Origin: Haliscomenobacter hydrossis DSM 1100
Lineage (GTDB): Bacteria; Bacteroidota; Bacteroidia; Chitinophagales; Saprospiraceae
NCBI RefSeq assembly: GCF_000212735.1
Contig: NC_015510.1
Span: 2,754,315-2,818,314 of the forward strand
Length of the DNA stretch: 64,000 bases
Direction of reading: 5' to 3'
Made by a program: the position numbers and the translations under genes. The notes below the pieces were generated by a model. The model was not told the DNA's origin, ran no database searches, and saw nothing but the letters and a program-made list of their open reading frames with translations. Every line of letters begins with the position of its first letter. Within the stretch, counting starts at the first letter, position 1. Below are positions 40,501 to 48,095 of this stretch, piece by piece.

Positions 40501-43144
40501 GCTTGGTGAGTCGGAATGAAAACTCCCGATCGGAGCCAGCATAGGTTCGCCCACCCTGGTAGCAAGTTTGGTACACATTACTACCGCCTACTCCGATGCT
40601 ATACCGACTGGCTCCACTGAGTGTGTTGGCCAAAGGAACATTGCAGGCAATTTCAGTGGGATTCAGGCGACAACTCGCTTCGGGTAATACCGAAAAGGCG
40701 TAAGTGCTGTTGCTCTTGGGTCCCATGATGAGCACATAGAAATAACCTTTTTGGGAAAAAGTCTCTCCATCGCGTCCAATGCAGCGGAAGCGGGCACTAT
40801 TGCTGCTGACCCCATCTTGAGAGCAGCGATAAATAAAGGCGCGGGCACCATTGGTGGCGTTGAGGCTGATGCTGAATGGATTGGCCTCATCGTTGTAAAA
40901 AACGTAACTGTGGCCAAATAAAGAATCCAGGCTTTGCTGCGCAAACGTGGCAGTAACACAAGAATCTTGCCAGGACAAGTTGGGCGCTTGATCCGTAGTG
41001 GTCAGCGTACCCGAAAAGCGATCGCCCCGATAAATCATGGTACCTCCCAGGTCGCATACCGAAATACATGCGCCCAATTCAGCGGAGGTATACAGGTCAC
41101 AACGGGCCTGGGTTTCATTGCGGTAGCTGCGGCCATCGCTCAGGCAAACCGGATTTAAGGAAGCATCGGTGCAGGAAGTCTCTTTGGCAAACATACAAAT
41201 GTTGTCTACCAGGATATCATTGCCCGTATTGGCGTAAAAATTGATGGCACCCAATTGCTTTAAGTCCCCTGCCGTACCCTGACTAAAGCGCCAGGAATGC
41301 ACCATTTGATCATTGATCCAGAGTTCGGCTTTGTCTTTGTCCAAATCGATGATTTGTACCGTCTTGTTCCAGTCTCCATTTTTATAGTAAAAAGTTCCAA
41401 CTACCCGCTTGGCGACAATGAGTCGTCCCAGGCTATTGGATTGAAAATCGATCTCGAAGGCCCAGTTTGGATTGGCGCCACCCGCATCGGTATGTTGAAT
41501 GTTGTAATAACCGGATGCTCCTTTTGTAACGAATACATTGAAAGATAAGCGATAGCGACCAGTAGTGCGGTTGCCCAGGGGGAATAAAACGTCTGGAGCG
41601 GTGGCCGCCCGTTGAATGCGCAATGCTTTTCCGGCCCGATCGGTGGTGGCAACAATGAGGCCATCATTGGAGGCTGCATCCCAGAGTTTCCAACGGGGAC
41701 TTTGGCCGACCAGATTGCCATTGTTGTACACATCAAAATTCTCACAAAGTACGTTCGGACCCAAAGGGGTATCGCCTCCCTCGACACAACTGCACCCACA
41801 GGATAGGGCCAGATTAAAACGGGCGCTGACTCCGGCTTGCGGAGCATCAACCACCAAATAATAAGTACCAGGCTCAAGAAAAATGCTGAAACTCTCTTCG
41901 GGGTTGCTCAGGTTGTTGTTGGTACTCGATGCCAAACAATACGCACATTCGGGTTGGCTGGTTGTTGCCAGGGGGTAGGTAAGGCAACTGCTCAGCAAAA
42001 ACATATCCAGGTTTCGGCCCACATCCAGAATATTCAAGGTAGCCTGGAGGTTGGTGGGTTCCGTGATGGTAATGCGGTATACTTTGTCATTGCCACCATA
42101 TGCGTTTTGGGTGGCGACACAAGAAGAAAAATCTTTGGAGCTGAAAGTATTTTTAGCCCCGATTCCTCCAGTGGTTTGATTGCTTAAACTTTGCCCACAG
42201 GCAATCGGGATGGCATCGGCACAGGCGGAGACACCCGGATTACAGGCCCCGGCAAATACTTCTTCGCCTTCCACGTAGCCATCATAGGCCGGTAGCCCAC
42301 AGGCGTTTGCCGGGGAATAGGGCGTCACCCCTCCCAGACAATAACTGCTTTGCCCCTGAGTAGGGCAAGGGCCTCCCGTAAAAGTGGGGGCTTGTTGGTA
42401 ACAAATTTTGTCGATGTAGTATTCAAAACCGGTATTGGCATAAAAGTCGATGGCCCCAAGTTTGCGGTCCACAATCTTTTGGTCCCCGCGGTTGTCGTTG
42501 TCGAGATCTACTACCCCAAAACTGAACTTCCAGCGCGCCACCAAACGATTGTTGAGGAAAAAATGCACACTGTCGCGATCCAGGTTGATGACTTGCGTCA
42601 CTTTGAGCCAACAATCGGGTTTGAAGGAGGCTACCCTAAACGTACCTTCGGCACCAACGCGTACCTGCACAGACCCATCGGGGGTGAAGAAGACCTGATA
42701 AGCCCAGTTGGGCTGGCCCCGCATCAAACGGCGAAAATCGTGCTGGATGTTGAAGTAGCCTGTTTTGCCACTGGGCACATACATTTTCCAGGACAAACGG
42801 TGGATGCCACTCGAAAGATCAAACAAATCCTTGACCACATCGGGGGTTGCACCATTGGCATCGGGTTTCATGTGCAAAGCACGGCTACCTTCATAGCGAC
42901 GCGAGGAAACCAGATTGGACGGCACATAGTCTTCTGCGGTAATGGCCGTTCCTGGCCAGGTCCACCATTTTTGAAAACAACGGTTGTTGAGGGTATCACA
43001 ATTGCGGGGAACGAAGCTTTCACAATTGTCTTCCCCGAGGCAGATGCCTCCCAGGTTTTCACCAACGCAGCAATTGTTTTGGGCTTGAATGACTGCCGTA
43101 GCGCACAGCGTGATGCACAGCAGGGAGAGTAAAAGTTTTCTCAT
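37538..43144 (-). CDS. Giant T9SS multidomain surface protein (BACON, Ig/PKD-like, SprB repeats; 1868 aa)
   Basis: A predicted secreted or surface-anchored adhesin-like protein. Signal peptide MRKLLLSLLCITLCATAVIQAQ. Two Cys-linked jelly-roll-like domains (about 45-250 and 465-660; matching NIQHDFRRL / NIQHTDAGG and DFYANTGFEYYIDKIC / NFYANTGNDILVDNIC) alternate with prepeptidase-C-like domains (about 310-450, 870-1010). A BACON domain (about 1100-1185), six Ig/PKD-like repeats (WSTGQTGAAISVNP, WSNGATTATISVRP and others, about 1190-1610), two SprB-type repeats (GGQAPYTYTWSNGAS, GGLPPYDFRWFRGS) and a T9SS type A C-terminal domain (AKLYPNPTDGKTMLDIEL ... FAVKEVIKQ) follow. The BACON and jelly-roll modules suggest glycan binding. 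No catalytic residues are evident. Confidence 0.9.
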   Translation of the reverse strand: MRKLLLSLLCITLCATAVIQAQNNCCVGENLGGICLGEDNCESFVPRNCDTLNNRCFQKWWTWPGTAITAEDYVPSNLVSSRRYEGSRALHMKPDANGATPDVVKDLFDLSSGIHRLSWKMYVPSGKTGYFNIQHDFRRLMRGQPNWAYQVFFTPDGSVQVRVGAEGTFRVASFKPDCWLKVTQVINLDRDSVHFFLNNRLVARWKFSFGVVDLDNDNRGDQKIVDRKLGAIDFYANTGFEYYIDKICYQQAPTFTGGPCPTQGQSSYCLGGVTPYSPANACGLPAYDGYVEGEEVFAGACNPGVSACADAIPIACGQSLSNQTTGGIGAKNTFSSKDFSSCVATQNAYGGNDKVYRITITEPTNLQATLNILDVGRNLDMFLLSSCLTYPLATTSQPECAYCLASSTNNNLSNPEESFSIFLEPGTYYLVVDAPQAGVSARFNLALSCGCSCVEGGDTPLGPNVLCENFDVYNNGNLVGQSPRWKLWDAASNDGLIVATTDRAGKALRIQRAATAPDVLFPLGNRTTGRYRLSFNVFVTKGASGYYNIQHTDAGGANPNWAFEIDFQSNSLGRLIVAKRVVGTFYYKNGDWNKTVQIIDLDKDKAELWINDQMVHSWRFSQGTAGDLKQLGAINFYANTGNDILVDNICMFAKETSCTDASLNPVCLSDGRSYRNETQARCDLYTSAELGACISVCDLGGTMIYRGDRFSGTLTTTDQAPNLSWQDSCVTATFAQQSLDSLFGHSYVFYNDEANPFSISLNATNGARAFIYRCSQDGVSSNSARFRCIGRDGETFSQKGYFYVLIMGPKSNSTYAFSVLPEASCRLNPTEIACNVPLANTLSGASRYSIGVGGSNVYQTCYQGGRTYAGSDREFSFRLTKPGKVSVSIQGQAGLGVFLYDFLCGKNCIGFAETNDQGALARTDTMMLNAGVYYVIVDQAISGSNGAFTLTVNCSDYTKTNFLKETGAATCAVNSSGRHNVVFRSLRNSRINGQRLNVNDQLHFFYQKNNRGDLLSTTANWTGTELQVSLPQDAIGDTLKCGYFPDELLKIRLSRNNVSYDITPQYQPIDGVGVTAGNRFAGGGTSLITELSNCCAPHSLRVSPSHRELNGQGGLAEFKVASNMAWTVRKAGASPWIKISTEAGFANDILRVEIDPNNTNADRQDTLFVLGPDNEIQKVVVAQSRSSCAAVAVNLGPDRQICRGQALNLTATGVGNFLWSTGQTGAAISVNPQVNATYAVTITQNGCSGVDEVNVTVNEIPVVDLGQDLQLCSGDNIVFVATGGDSYRWSNGATTATISVRPIQNSTFAVTVTQGGCTGTDQVSVTLEEAPQVSMSANQTICTGQSAVLTASGGASYLWNNGRTSSTISVSPNTNTAYTVTVTNGNCSAIGRTNVNVTPGPTVTSSIDITICEGESPTLAAAGTAPFRWSTGATASSITVSPTTTTTYGVSVSANGCEASDNVTVTVIPKSNINAGQDQVICSGQVANLVASGASGNYRWSNGGTSASIQVQPTTPTEYTVSVSKDGCTSTDKVIVDVNATPLANAGADQTITCTATQVRLDGSKSASGIQIRYQWAELDDGRIISGFTTNSAVVNRPGNYSLLVTNSITGCSSTDQVSVGGSEPVEVSSIQLLEVRCFGEATGSANLTVRGGQAPYTYTWSNGASTNVVRSLKGGIYTVTIADQGICRDTVEVEIKQPERLEITKIRVIPAPSGNVGGIDISVAGGLPPYDFRWFRGSTLLSATEDLMSIGIGEYIVEVYDANNCSYRSDPITVGRTTGLADLNLAQAAKLYPNPTDGKTMLDIELPKAEQLTLELYDRLGRKLEQRKLDSSTRFLETFDLSARAAGLYYLRMVTKDGFAVKEVIKQ

Positions 43145-43412
43145 GCGTCAATGGATAATGTTCATGATTGAAATAGTCAGAAATGCGCGCTGCACCTGCA
43201 CTTAGTTCAGTGTTTTGACTTTAAAAAATAAGGTTTGTCACAAGCCTATCCAAAGCTTGTTTGAGACGTGGATTATAAATTGCCAGTGAGATCTGGATCC
43301 TTGATGAGGTAAAAACTTGTTTAAAAATTTAAACAAGCGCTAAAAACAATGCAATATAAGGCAAAGGGAGGGAAAATTCCAGAATAAAAAAACAAAAAAA
43401 TAGTTTCAAAAA
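43145..43412. other. AT-rich intergenic region upstream of the surface-protein gene
   Basis: No gene is seen. It holds a 10-bp perfect palindrome pair CTTGTTTAAA / TTTAAACAAG (43316-43325 and 43328-43337, 2-base loop), which could be a regulator binding site for either of the divergent genes. Confidence 0.5.
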
Positions 43413-43444
43413 CTTGCACGTTTAAAACTATTTATGTATTTTTG
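43413..43444 (+). promoter_or_regulatory. Candidate Bacteroidota promoter for the antirepressor-like gene
   Basis: CTTG (43413-43416) is followed after 20 bases by TATTTTTG (43437-43444), fitting the TTTG / TAnnTTTG consensus of Bacteroidota sigma factors. It lies 42 bases before the ATG at 43487. Confidence 0.5.
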
Positions 43445-43486
43445 AAGTGTGAGGATAAAATTTAATTGAAAATCAATCATTTGCGC

Positions 43487-44281
43487 ATGGAAATCGCAGT
43501 TTTCACCAGCCAAAAAGGAACGAAAGTAGTGACGGCAATGGATCTTCACCAGATGCTGGAGCTAGGCAATCACCATTACGGCGTGAATGTACGGCGCTGG
43601 CTAAAGGATGTATACCAGTTTCAGGATGGCATTCGCCGGCCCGTGGTGATGAAAGATTACGCGTTACGCAAACAAAAAGACCTCAGTGTAGTAGAGGATT
43701 ACTACCTGTCGGTAGAGTTGGCTAAATTGATTGCTTTGCAATCCAAAAGTAAAGCCAAACTCAAACTCGCCCGTTACCTCCAGGAAATTGAACATACGGA
43801 AGGCAGCCAAATGCCCCTCAATCGTGAGGAAGTGATGAACATGATTGAGTTGGTGAAGGCCATGAGCATGCGCTCTTGCCAGGAGGCCGCCGAACAACGT
43901 CACCTGGATGTCTATACCAACCGCAATGGCAACTCATCGGGCAATTGGTGGAACTACCGCGCCAGTTTAATGGGGTATTCTGCCGAAGACTTGCGCACCC
44001 GTATGGAAAACAAAGGCATCGGCAGTAAGGGAAAAACCCAGCGTCAAATGTTGCAGTACCTCGATCCTTTGGAAACGATTCGTACGGCAATTATTGATCA
44101 TTTTATGGCCCTGGGTAAAATGGCAGCATTTGCCAGAGCAATGGGAGATTTGGCCAAAAACCTGGCTCAACAACTGGAGTTGGAAATCTTTGACGATCGT
44201 TTGGCCGGAAACATGTTTGCTCCCGAAATCAACACCGCATTGGTACAACAAGTCAAATCCATGCAGCGCGAAAGGGCCTAA
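43487..44281 (+). CDS. AntA/AntB-like phage antirepressor-type protein
   Basis: A 264-residue cytoplasmic protein. ATG 43487 is chosen over a TTG at 43466. The N-terminal ~100 residues follow the AntA pattern: VVTAMDLHQMLELGNHHYGVNV, RRWLKDVYQFQDGI, and EDYYLSVELAKLIALQSKSK followed by LARYLQEIE. Antirepressors of this type control phage lysogeny or related switches. The C-terminal half (about 115-264) is helical and not recognised. There is no other phage gene nearby, so it is either a domesticated regulator or a prophage relic. A hairpin follows it 18 bases after the stop. Confidence 0.72.
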   Translation: MEIAVFTSQKGTKVVTAMDLHQMLELGNHHYGVNVRRWLKDVYQFQDGIRRPVVMKDYALRKQKDLSVVEDYYLSVELAKLIALQSKSKAKLKLARYLQEIEHTEGSQMPLNREEVMNMIELVKAMSMRSCQEAAEQRHLDVYTNRNGNSSGNWWNYRASLMGYSAEDLRTRMENKGIGSKGKTQRQMLQYLDPLETIRTAIIDHFMALGKMAAFARAMGDLAKNLAQQLELEIFDDRLAGNMFAPEINTALVQQVKSMQRERA

Positions 44282-44298
44282 AGACTTGTATCCATATC

Positions 44299-44325
44299 TC
44301 TCCCATTGTTTTGACCAATGGGAGA
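44299..44325 (+). terminator. Hairpin after the antirepressor-like gene
   Basis: TCTCCCATTG (44299-44308) and CAATGGGAGA (44316-44325) form a perfect 10-bp stem with a 7-base loop, 18 bases after the stop. The nearest T run (ATTTTTG) is 12 bases further, so it is a weak intrinsic terminator. Confidence 0.55.
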
Positions 44326-44415
44326 CACTGTTGACTATTTTTGTGCACTAAAAATGAACTTTTTTTTCAGCTCAAAGTTGAATTCGAAGTTTTTCCATAA
44401 CAAGCACATTGTAGC

Positions 44416-44452
44416 AGCAGAGACTCCTTCCTTTTGGTCTCTGCTTTTTTTT
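44416..44452 (+). terminator. Strong intrinsic terminator
   Basis: AGCAGAGAC (44416-44424) and GTCTCTGCT (44437-44445) form a perfect 9-bp stem followed by seven to eight T residues. It lies upstream of the LytTR regulator and probably stops readthrough from the antirepressor gene, or ends a short transcript starting within 44326-44415. Confidence 0.85.
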
Positions 44453-44541
44453 AATACGCAATTCAACTCATGTTTGGTTTTTTCCGCTGCAAATAAATAA
44501 GTCACTAAATTTGCCTTCAACTATACACTCAAATATTATAG

Positions 44542-45300
44542 ATGAAGGTTCTAATTATTGAGGATGAATTGCCCGCAGCCCGCAGAATTGAACAATTGAT
44601 CCGGCAACAACGCTCCAATGTAGAAGTACTGGCAGTGATTGATTCGATTTCGGAAGCCATCAAATGGTTTGCCCAAAACGAAGCTCCTGAGCTCATTTTG
44701 ATGGACATCCATTTGGCCGATGGCTTGAGTTTCGACATTTTCCATGCCATCCAGATTCATTCCATGGTCATTTTTACTACCGCCTATGACCAGTACGCCA
44801 TTCGTGCTTTTAAAGTGAATAGTATTGATTATTTGTTGAAGCCCATCGACGCTCAAGAATTGAAAAATGCGCTGGACAAATACGACCAGATGCGGAGCAA
44901 TACCCAGAAATTTGACTATTCGATCATCAATGACCTGTTTGACAACCTCAAAAACCGCAATTTCCGGGAAAGGTTTTTGGTCAAATACGGCAATGCATTC
45001 ACCTATATCCAGGCACAAGATATCCGGTATTGTTTTGCTGAAGACAGCCTGGTGTTCGCACGGGTGATGGACGGCAAAAAATATGCGCTTGACCACACCC
45101 TCGAACAATTGGAGCAATTGTTGAATCCCAGCCACTTCTTTAGGATCAACCGCAAGATCGTGTTACACATCGATGCGGTAGAAAAAATCCATCCGTACTT
45201 CAACAACCGACTTAAACTGGAATTACAGCCCAGTCCTGGGTTTGACATCTTGGTAAGCCGGGAAAGGGTACAGGATTTTAAAAACTGGATAGATCAATAA
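44542..45300 (+). CDS. LytTR-family response regulator
   Basis: A 252-residue two-component regulator. The receiver (1-120) has the acidic pair in LIIEDELPAARR, phosphoacceptor Asp in LILMDIHLADGLS, Thr in VIFTTAYDQYAIRAF and Lys in DYLLKPID. The LytTR DNA-binding domain (about 145-250) shows RFLVKYGNAFTYIQAQDIRY, RINRKIVLHIDAVEKI and RLKLELQPSPGFDILVSRERV. Its kinase partner is usually a LytS-type protein; the candidates in this window are the kinases at 48.6 and 54.8 kb, neither adjacent. A TAAATTTG -7-like box is at 44506-44513. Confidence 0.94.
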   Translation: MKVLIIEDELPAARRIEQLIRQQRSNVEVLAVIDSISEAIKWFAQNEAPELILMDIHLADGLSFDIFHAIQIHSMVIFTTAYDQYAIRAFKVNSIDYLLKPIDAQELKNALDKYDQMRSNTQKFDYSIINDLFDNLKNRNFRERFLVKYGNAFTYIQAQDIRYCFAEDSLVFARVMDGKKYALDHTLEQLEQLLNPSHFFRINRKIVLHIDAVEKIHPYFNNRLKLELQPSPGFDILVSRERVQDFKNWIDQ

Positions 45301-45335
45301 AGGAAGCCACCAATTGATTCAATTGATGGCTTCCT
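45301..45335. terminator. Terminator-like hairpin between convergent genes
   Basis: AGGAAGCCACCAATTGA and TCAATTGATGGCTTCCT pair with one mismatch over 17 bases, directly after the LytTR stop codon and 33 bases before the stop of the M56 gene. The flank is A/T-rich but lacks a clean T tract. Confidence 0.7.
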
Positions 45336-45368
45336 GAAATAAAATTGCTGAGCTATTACGCTTAATAC

Positions 45369-47426
45369 TTAATTACTGAGCAAAACCTTGCTCTCGGTTT
45401 CCAATTTTATGCCGGTACTTTCCTCGTAGAGTTTGCGGTATTTTTCAAAAAGGGTATCTGGCATTTTTTTGCCATCAATTTTCAGGTACTTGTCGGTCAA
45501 CTCAAAAGTATACCGCCCCTCTACTTTGATGAGTTCATCATTGATCAAGGTTTGTTCGATGCGGTCTTTGGTGCTGCCGAAACGCTTCATGTTGGGCGGG
45601 CCGGGTGTACGCATTTCAAAGTGGAAGTTAGGATCCATTTTCATATGTGGAGCATAGTTGAGAAATTCCCCCTTATCTATTTTATGCCCTAATTTTTCAA
45701 ATTTTTCCCGTAACTCTTTTTTGAGGTGCCCCATTTGCCCCAACTCCAGCTTTAAGCGCCGCAATTGAGCAGTATCCATCTTGATGCGCATGGAATCCAT
45801 CTTGATGTTGAAGCGTTCAAAATTTTTGAATTTGAACGGTTCTCTAAAAAAAGCTACTTCGGTAGAGTCCATGCCATCAATGACAATGGTGCGGTCCGAA
45901 CCAAAAGGAGGCCCGTCATCCTTAAATTTGAAATCAAAATTGCGCCCGTCCTTAAATTTGAAATCATAGTTGAACCCCATGCGGTTTTTTGGCATTTCAA
46001 TGATGATTTGTTCATCCCCTTTGTTGTAGTAATAATAGCCTTCGCCTTTGGGAGGGAGCAGTACCTTGGGGGGATTAGGTATATTTGGATGTGGCACTTC
46101 ACCGGGCACTCTAGGTGCAACACCAGGGAAATGAGGCGGTGGCGGTGGTGGCGGCACTGAAGCAACAATTTCATTGAGGGTTTCTTCGTAGCCTTTGTAC
46201 TCCGCTGCGGGTACTTCCTTGCCATCCACAATCAATTCCTGAATTTTTCGATCGAGTAACTTGGCTTCAATTTTTTTGCCGTCGCGATTGGTACGGATGG
46301 TGATTTTGCCATCGGGTAGCGTATCAGCGGCTGGTTGGATAGCTGGCGTCACGATAGCAGCTGTTGTAGATGTGGAGGCTCGTTCCCAATTTGTAACGGG
46401 CGCTTTGCGCTCCGCTTTCAGGTTCAGGCAAACCAACATAAAAGCCAGCATGCCGGTTACCATTATTTTTTCACTCATGTCGGATGTATTTACTGGTTGA
46501 TGTAAAATGCGTTGAATGCGGGTAAGCAGCAATTTCTTTTTACCCAGTGCAGCCATGGCCATTTGGGGGGTTGCACCCCGATGAAGTTCTTTGATGCTGA
46601 CCAGTGCCTTGGCGTATTCGAGGTTGTTTTGGCAAAGATTGACCGCAATGTCGTCGCAGCAATGCTCGCGTTCTACCCGAATACAAGTGGAAATCCACCA
46701 TACGCCCGGATTGAAATAAAAGAGGGCTTCGATCAAGGTTTGCAGGATGTTCAAGAGGTAATCGCGGCGGTGAATGTGCGCCAATTCGTGCGCCAGAATG
46801 GCTTCCACCTGGTTGACGTTCAAACCAGCCAAAAGACCAATCGGCAACAAAATCAAGGGTTTGAAATGCCCAATGACCACCGGGGCCTGCACCCGTAGGG
46901 ATTCCATCAGGCCTACGCTGCGCTTGATCCCGAGCTTGTGAGCGAGTTCCCGCAGCACTTCTTCCCACTCTTCCTGCACAGGCATGGTGCCTTGATGGCG
47001 CAATTGCCGGATGTAAGCCAGCCCGCCCAACATGCGCAGGATAAAAAAGCTCAGGCCACACAACCAAACCGTAACAATCAGGGGCAGGTGTTGATTGAAA
47101 TAGGCGGTGAAGCGGGCTTGCCACAAGGCCCAAAAACTTTCATTTGCAGTGCCTGCACTGATCGAAAATTGCATCAGCGGATAAGTCACCTCTTCCCCGA
47201 TGTTGGCCAAGGCTTGATTGAAGTAGTGGTAAAAGGTGGCACTACCCGCCAGCAAAACTAACAGAAGGGCGATCCCAGCGCAGCTGTAGCGCCAATGCGC
47301 CAGGCGCCGTGGGGTACTGATCAGTACAATGGACAATACCAAAGCGATGGCCAGAGCCTGCCACAAGGAGTGGATGACCGTCCAACCCGTGGCGTAAATC
47401 AGTGCGTCTGTGTGGGTGCTTTCCAT
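45369..47426 (-). CDS. M56 family (BlaR1/MecR1-like) membrane metallopeptidase with charged C-terminal extension
   Basis: A membrane zinc protease of the antirepressor type, 685 residues, which on sensing a signal would cut the BlaI-type repressor encoded just upstream. Four N-terminal helices surround the HEXXH motif (His213-Glu-Leu-Ala-His217 in AHELAHIHRRDYLLN), with the downstream EREHCCDDIAV third-ligand region. After a helix near 325-340, the periplasmic tail has a DGK-type module (LPDGKITIRTNRDGKKIEAKLLDRKIQELIVDGKEV), a Pro-rich segment and ~200 residues very rich in Phe, Lys, Asp and Met (FKFKDGRNFDFKFKDD). It is not a penicillin-binding domain, so the signal sensed is unknown. Confidence 0.88.
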   Translation of the reverse strand: MESTHTDALIYATGWTVIHSLWQALAIALVLSIVLISTPRRLAHWRYSCAGIALLLVLLAGSATFYHYFNQALANIGEEVTYPLMQFSISAGTANESFWALWQARFTAYFNQHLPLIVTVWLCGLSFFILRMLGGLAYIRQLRHQGTMPVQEEWEEVLRELAHKLGIKRSVGLMESLRVQAPVVIGHFKPLILLPIGLLAGLNVNQVEAILAHELAHIHRRDYLLNILQTLIEALFYFNPGVWWISTCIRVEREHCCDDIAVNLCQNNLEYAKALVSIKELHRGATPQMAMAALGKKKLLLTRIQRILHQPVNTSDMSEKIMVTGMLAFMLVCLNLKAERKAPVTNWERASTSTTAAIVTPAIQPAADTLPDGKITIRTNRDGKKIEAKLLDRKIQELIVDGKEVPAAEYKGYEETLNEIVASVPPPPPPPHFPGVAPRVPGEVPHPNIPNPPKVLLPPKGEGYYYYNKGDEQIIIEMPKNRMGFNYDFKFKDGRNFDFKFKDDGPPFGSDRTIVIDGMDSTEVAFFREPFKFKNFERFNIKMDSMRIKMDTAQLRRLKLELGQMGHLKKELREKFEKLGHKIDKGEFLNYAPHMKMDPNFHFEMRTPGPPNMKRFGSTKDRIEQTLINDELIKVEGRYTFELTDKYLKIDGKKMPDTLFEKYRKLYEESTGIKLETESKVLLSN

Positions 47427-47434
47427 GTAGTTGA

Positions 47435-47580
47435 AAAGTTGAAAAGTTTATAGTTGAGAAGTTGAGAATGTTGAGAAGTTGAGGCTGCCGCGAGCAATCC
47501 TGCACCTCGGCTCCGCTCGGTGACCGGATTGCTCGCGGCAGCCTCAACTCTTCAACTTCCTCAACTCTTCAACTTTTTCA
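47435..47580. repeat. Hairpin between blaI-like and M56 genes, GTTGAG arms, shared loop
   Basis: The inner stem is perfect over 23 bases (47478-47500 with 47526-47548). Outer arms of GTTGAGAA/TTCAACTC units extend to about 47435 and 47580. The loop at 47502-47525 nearly equals the reverse complement of the loop at 13332-13355. The right arm encodes the last nine residues of the BlaI-like protein (VEELRKLKS) and contains its stop codon, and the structure lies inside the two-gene operon where it may lower M56 expression. Confidence 0.9.
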
Positions 47581-47954
47581 ATTAGCGCTTTTACTTCATC
47601 CAATTCTTCCGTCGAGGCGTCGTGGTTGCCCAATACCTGCATCACCATTTGCATGGCCGAACCCTCAAAAGCACTGTCGGCCAGGCGCTGGAGCAGGTTG
47701 CGCTGTACTTCATCCTGGGCATAGGCTGCTTCGTAGACGTGGGTGCGGTTGTCGGTATTGCGTTGGGCGAGGCCCTTCTCTACCATGATTTGCAAGAGTT
47801 TCAAAGAGGTGGTGTAACCGACTTCTTTGCCATCTGTACGCCGCTCGTTGAGCTTGTCGTTGATCTCTCTGACGGTGGCCGTACCTAGAGACCAAAGTAC
47901 GGTCAGGAGTTCCAGTTCGGCTTCGGTGGGTTGTGGTATCTCTTGTTGCTTCAT
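47544..47954 (-). CDS. BlaI/MecI/CopY-family transcriptional repressor
   Basis: A winged-helix repressor of 136 residues. ATG 47954 (MKQQEIPQPTEAELELLTVLW) is chosen over a TTG at 47987, which lies inside the first operator. The DNA-binding domain shows TVREINDKLNERRTDGKEVGYTTSLKLLQIMVEKGLAQR (recognition helix around TTSLKLLQIM). The C-terminal helical half dimerises and normally contains the cleavage site for the partner protease. The last residues are encoded in the arm of the adjoining hairpin. It is first in an operon with the M56 protease and sits downstream of three operator palindromes, so autoregulation is expected. Confidence 0.92.
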   Translation of the reverse strand: MKQQEIPQPTEAELELLTVLWSLGTATVREINDKLNERRTDGKEVGYTTSLKLLQIMVEKGLAQRNTDNRTHVYEAAYAQDEVQRNLLQRLADSAFEGSAMQMVMQVLGNHDASTEELDEVKALIEKVEELRKLKS

Positions 47955-47966
47955 GTCGTTGTGGGT

Positions 47967-48038
47967 TACGAAGGTTTTCGTAGACAAATATATACGAAGA
48001 CTTTCGTAATTGCAAATTTTATTACGAAGAATTTCGTA
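47967..48038. promoter_or_regulatory. Three BlaI-type operator palindromes (TACGAA-N4-TTCGTA)
   Basis: TACGAAGGTTTTCGTA (47967-47982), TACGAAGACTTTCGTA (47993-48008) and TACGAAGAATTTCGTA (48023-48038) are 16-base palindromes with near-constant half-sites and spacings of 26 and 30 bases. The first lies 13 bases before the blaI-like start codon. They are almost certainly the autoregulatory operators. The sites lie 58 bases from the 3' end of the DUF2141 gene. Confidence 0.9.
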
Positions 48039-48095
48039 GATTGATTTAATGAGAGTGGATAACTCGGAAAGGTTGCATGGATTTGGCAGAAAAAA

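Noticed and set aside
42350-43132. 260-codon + strand frame inside the giant surface protein gene
   Set aside because: Antisense to well-defined jelly-roll and signal peptide coding sequence.
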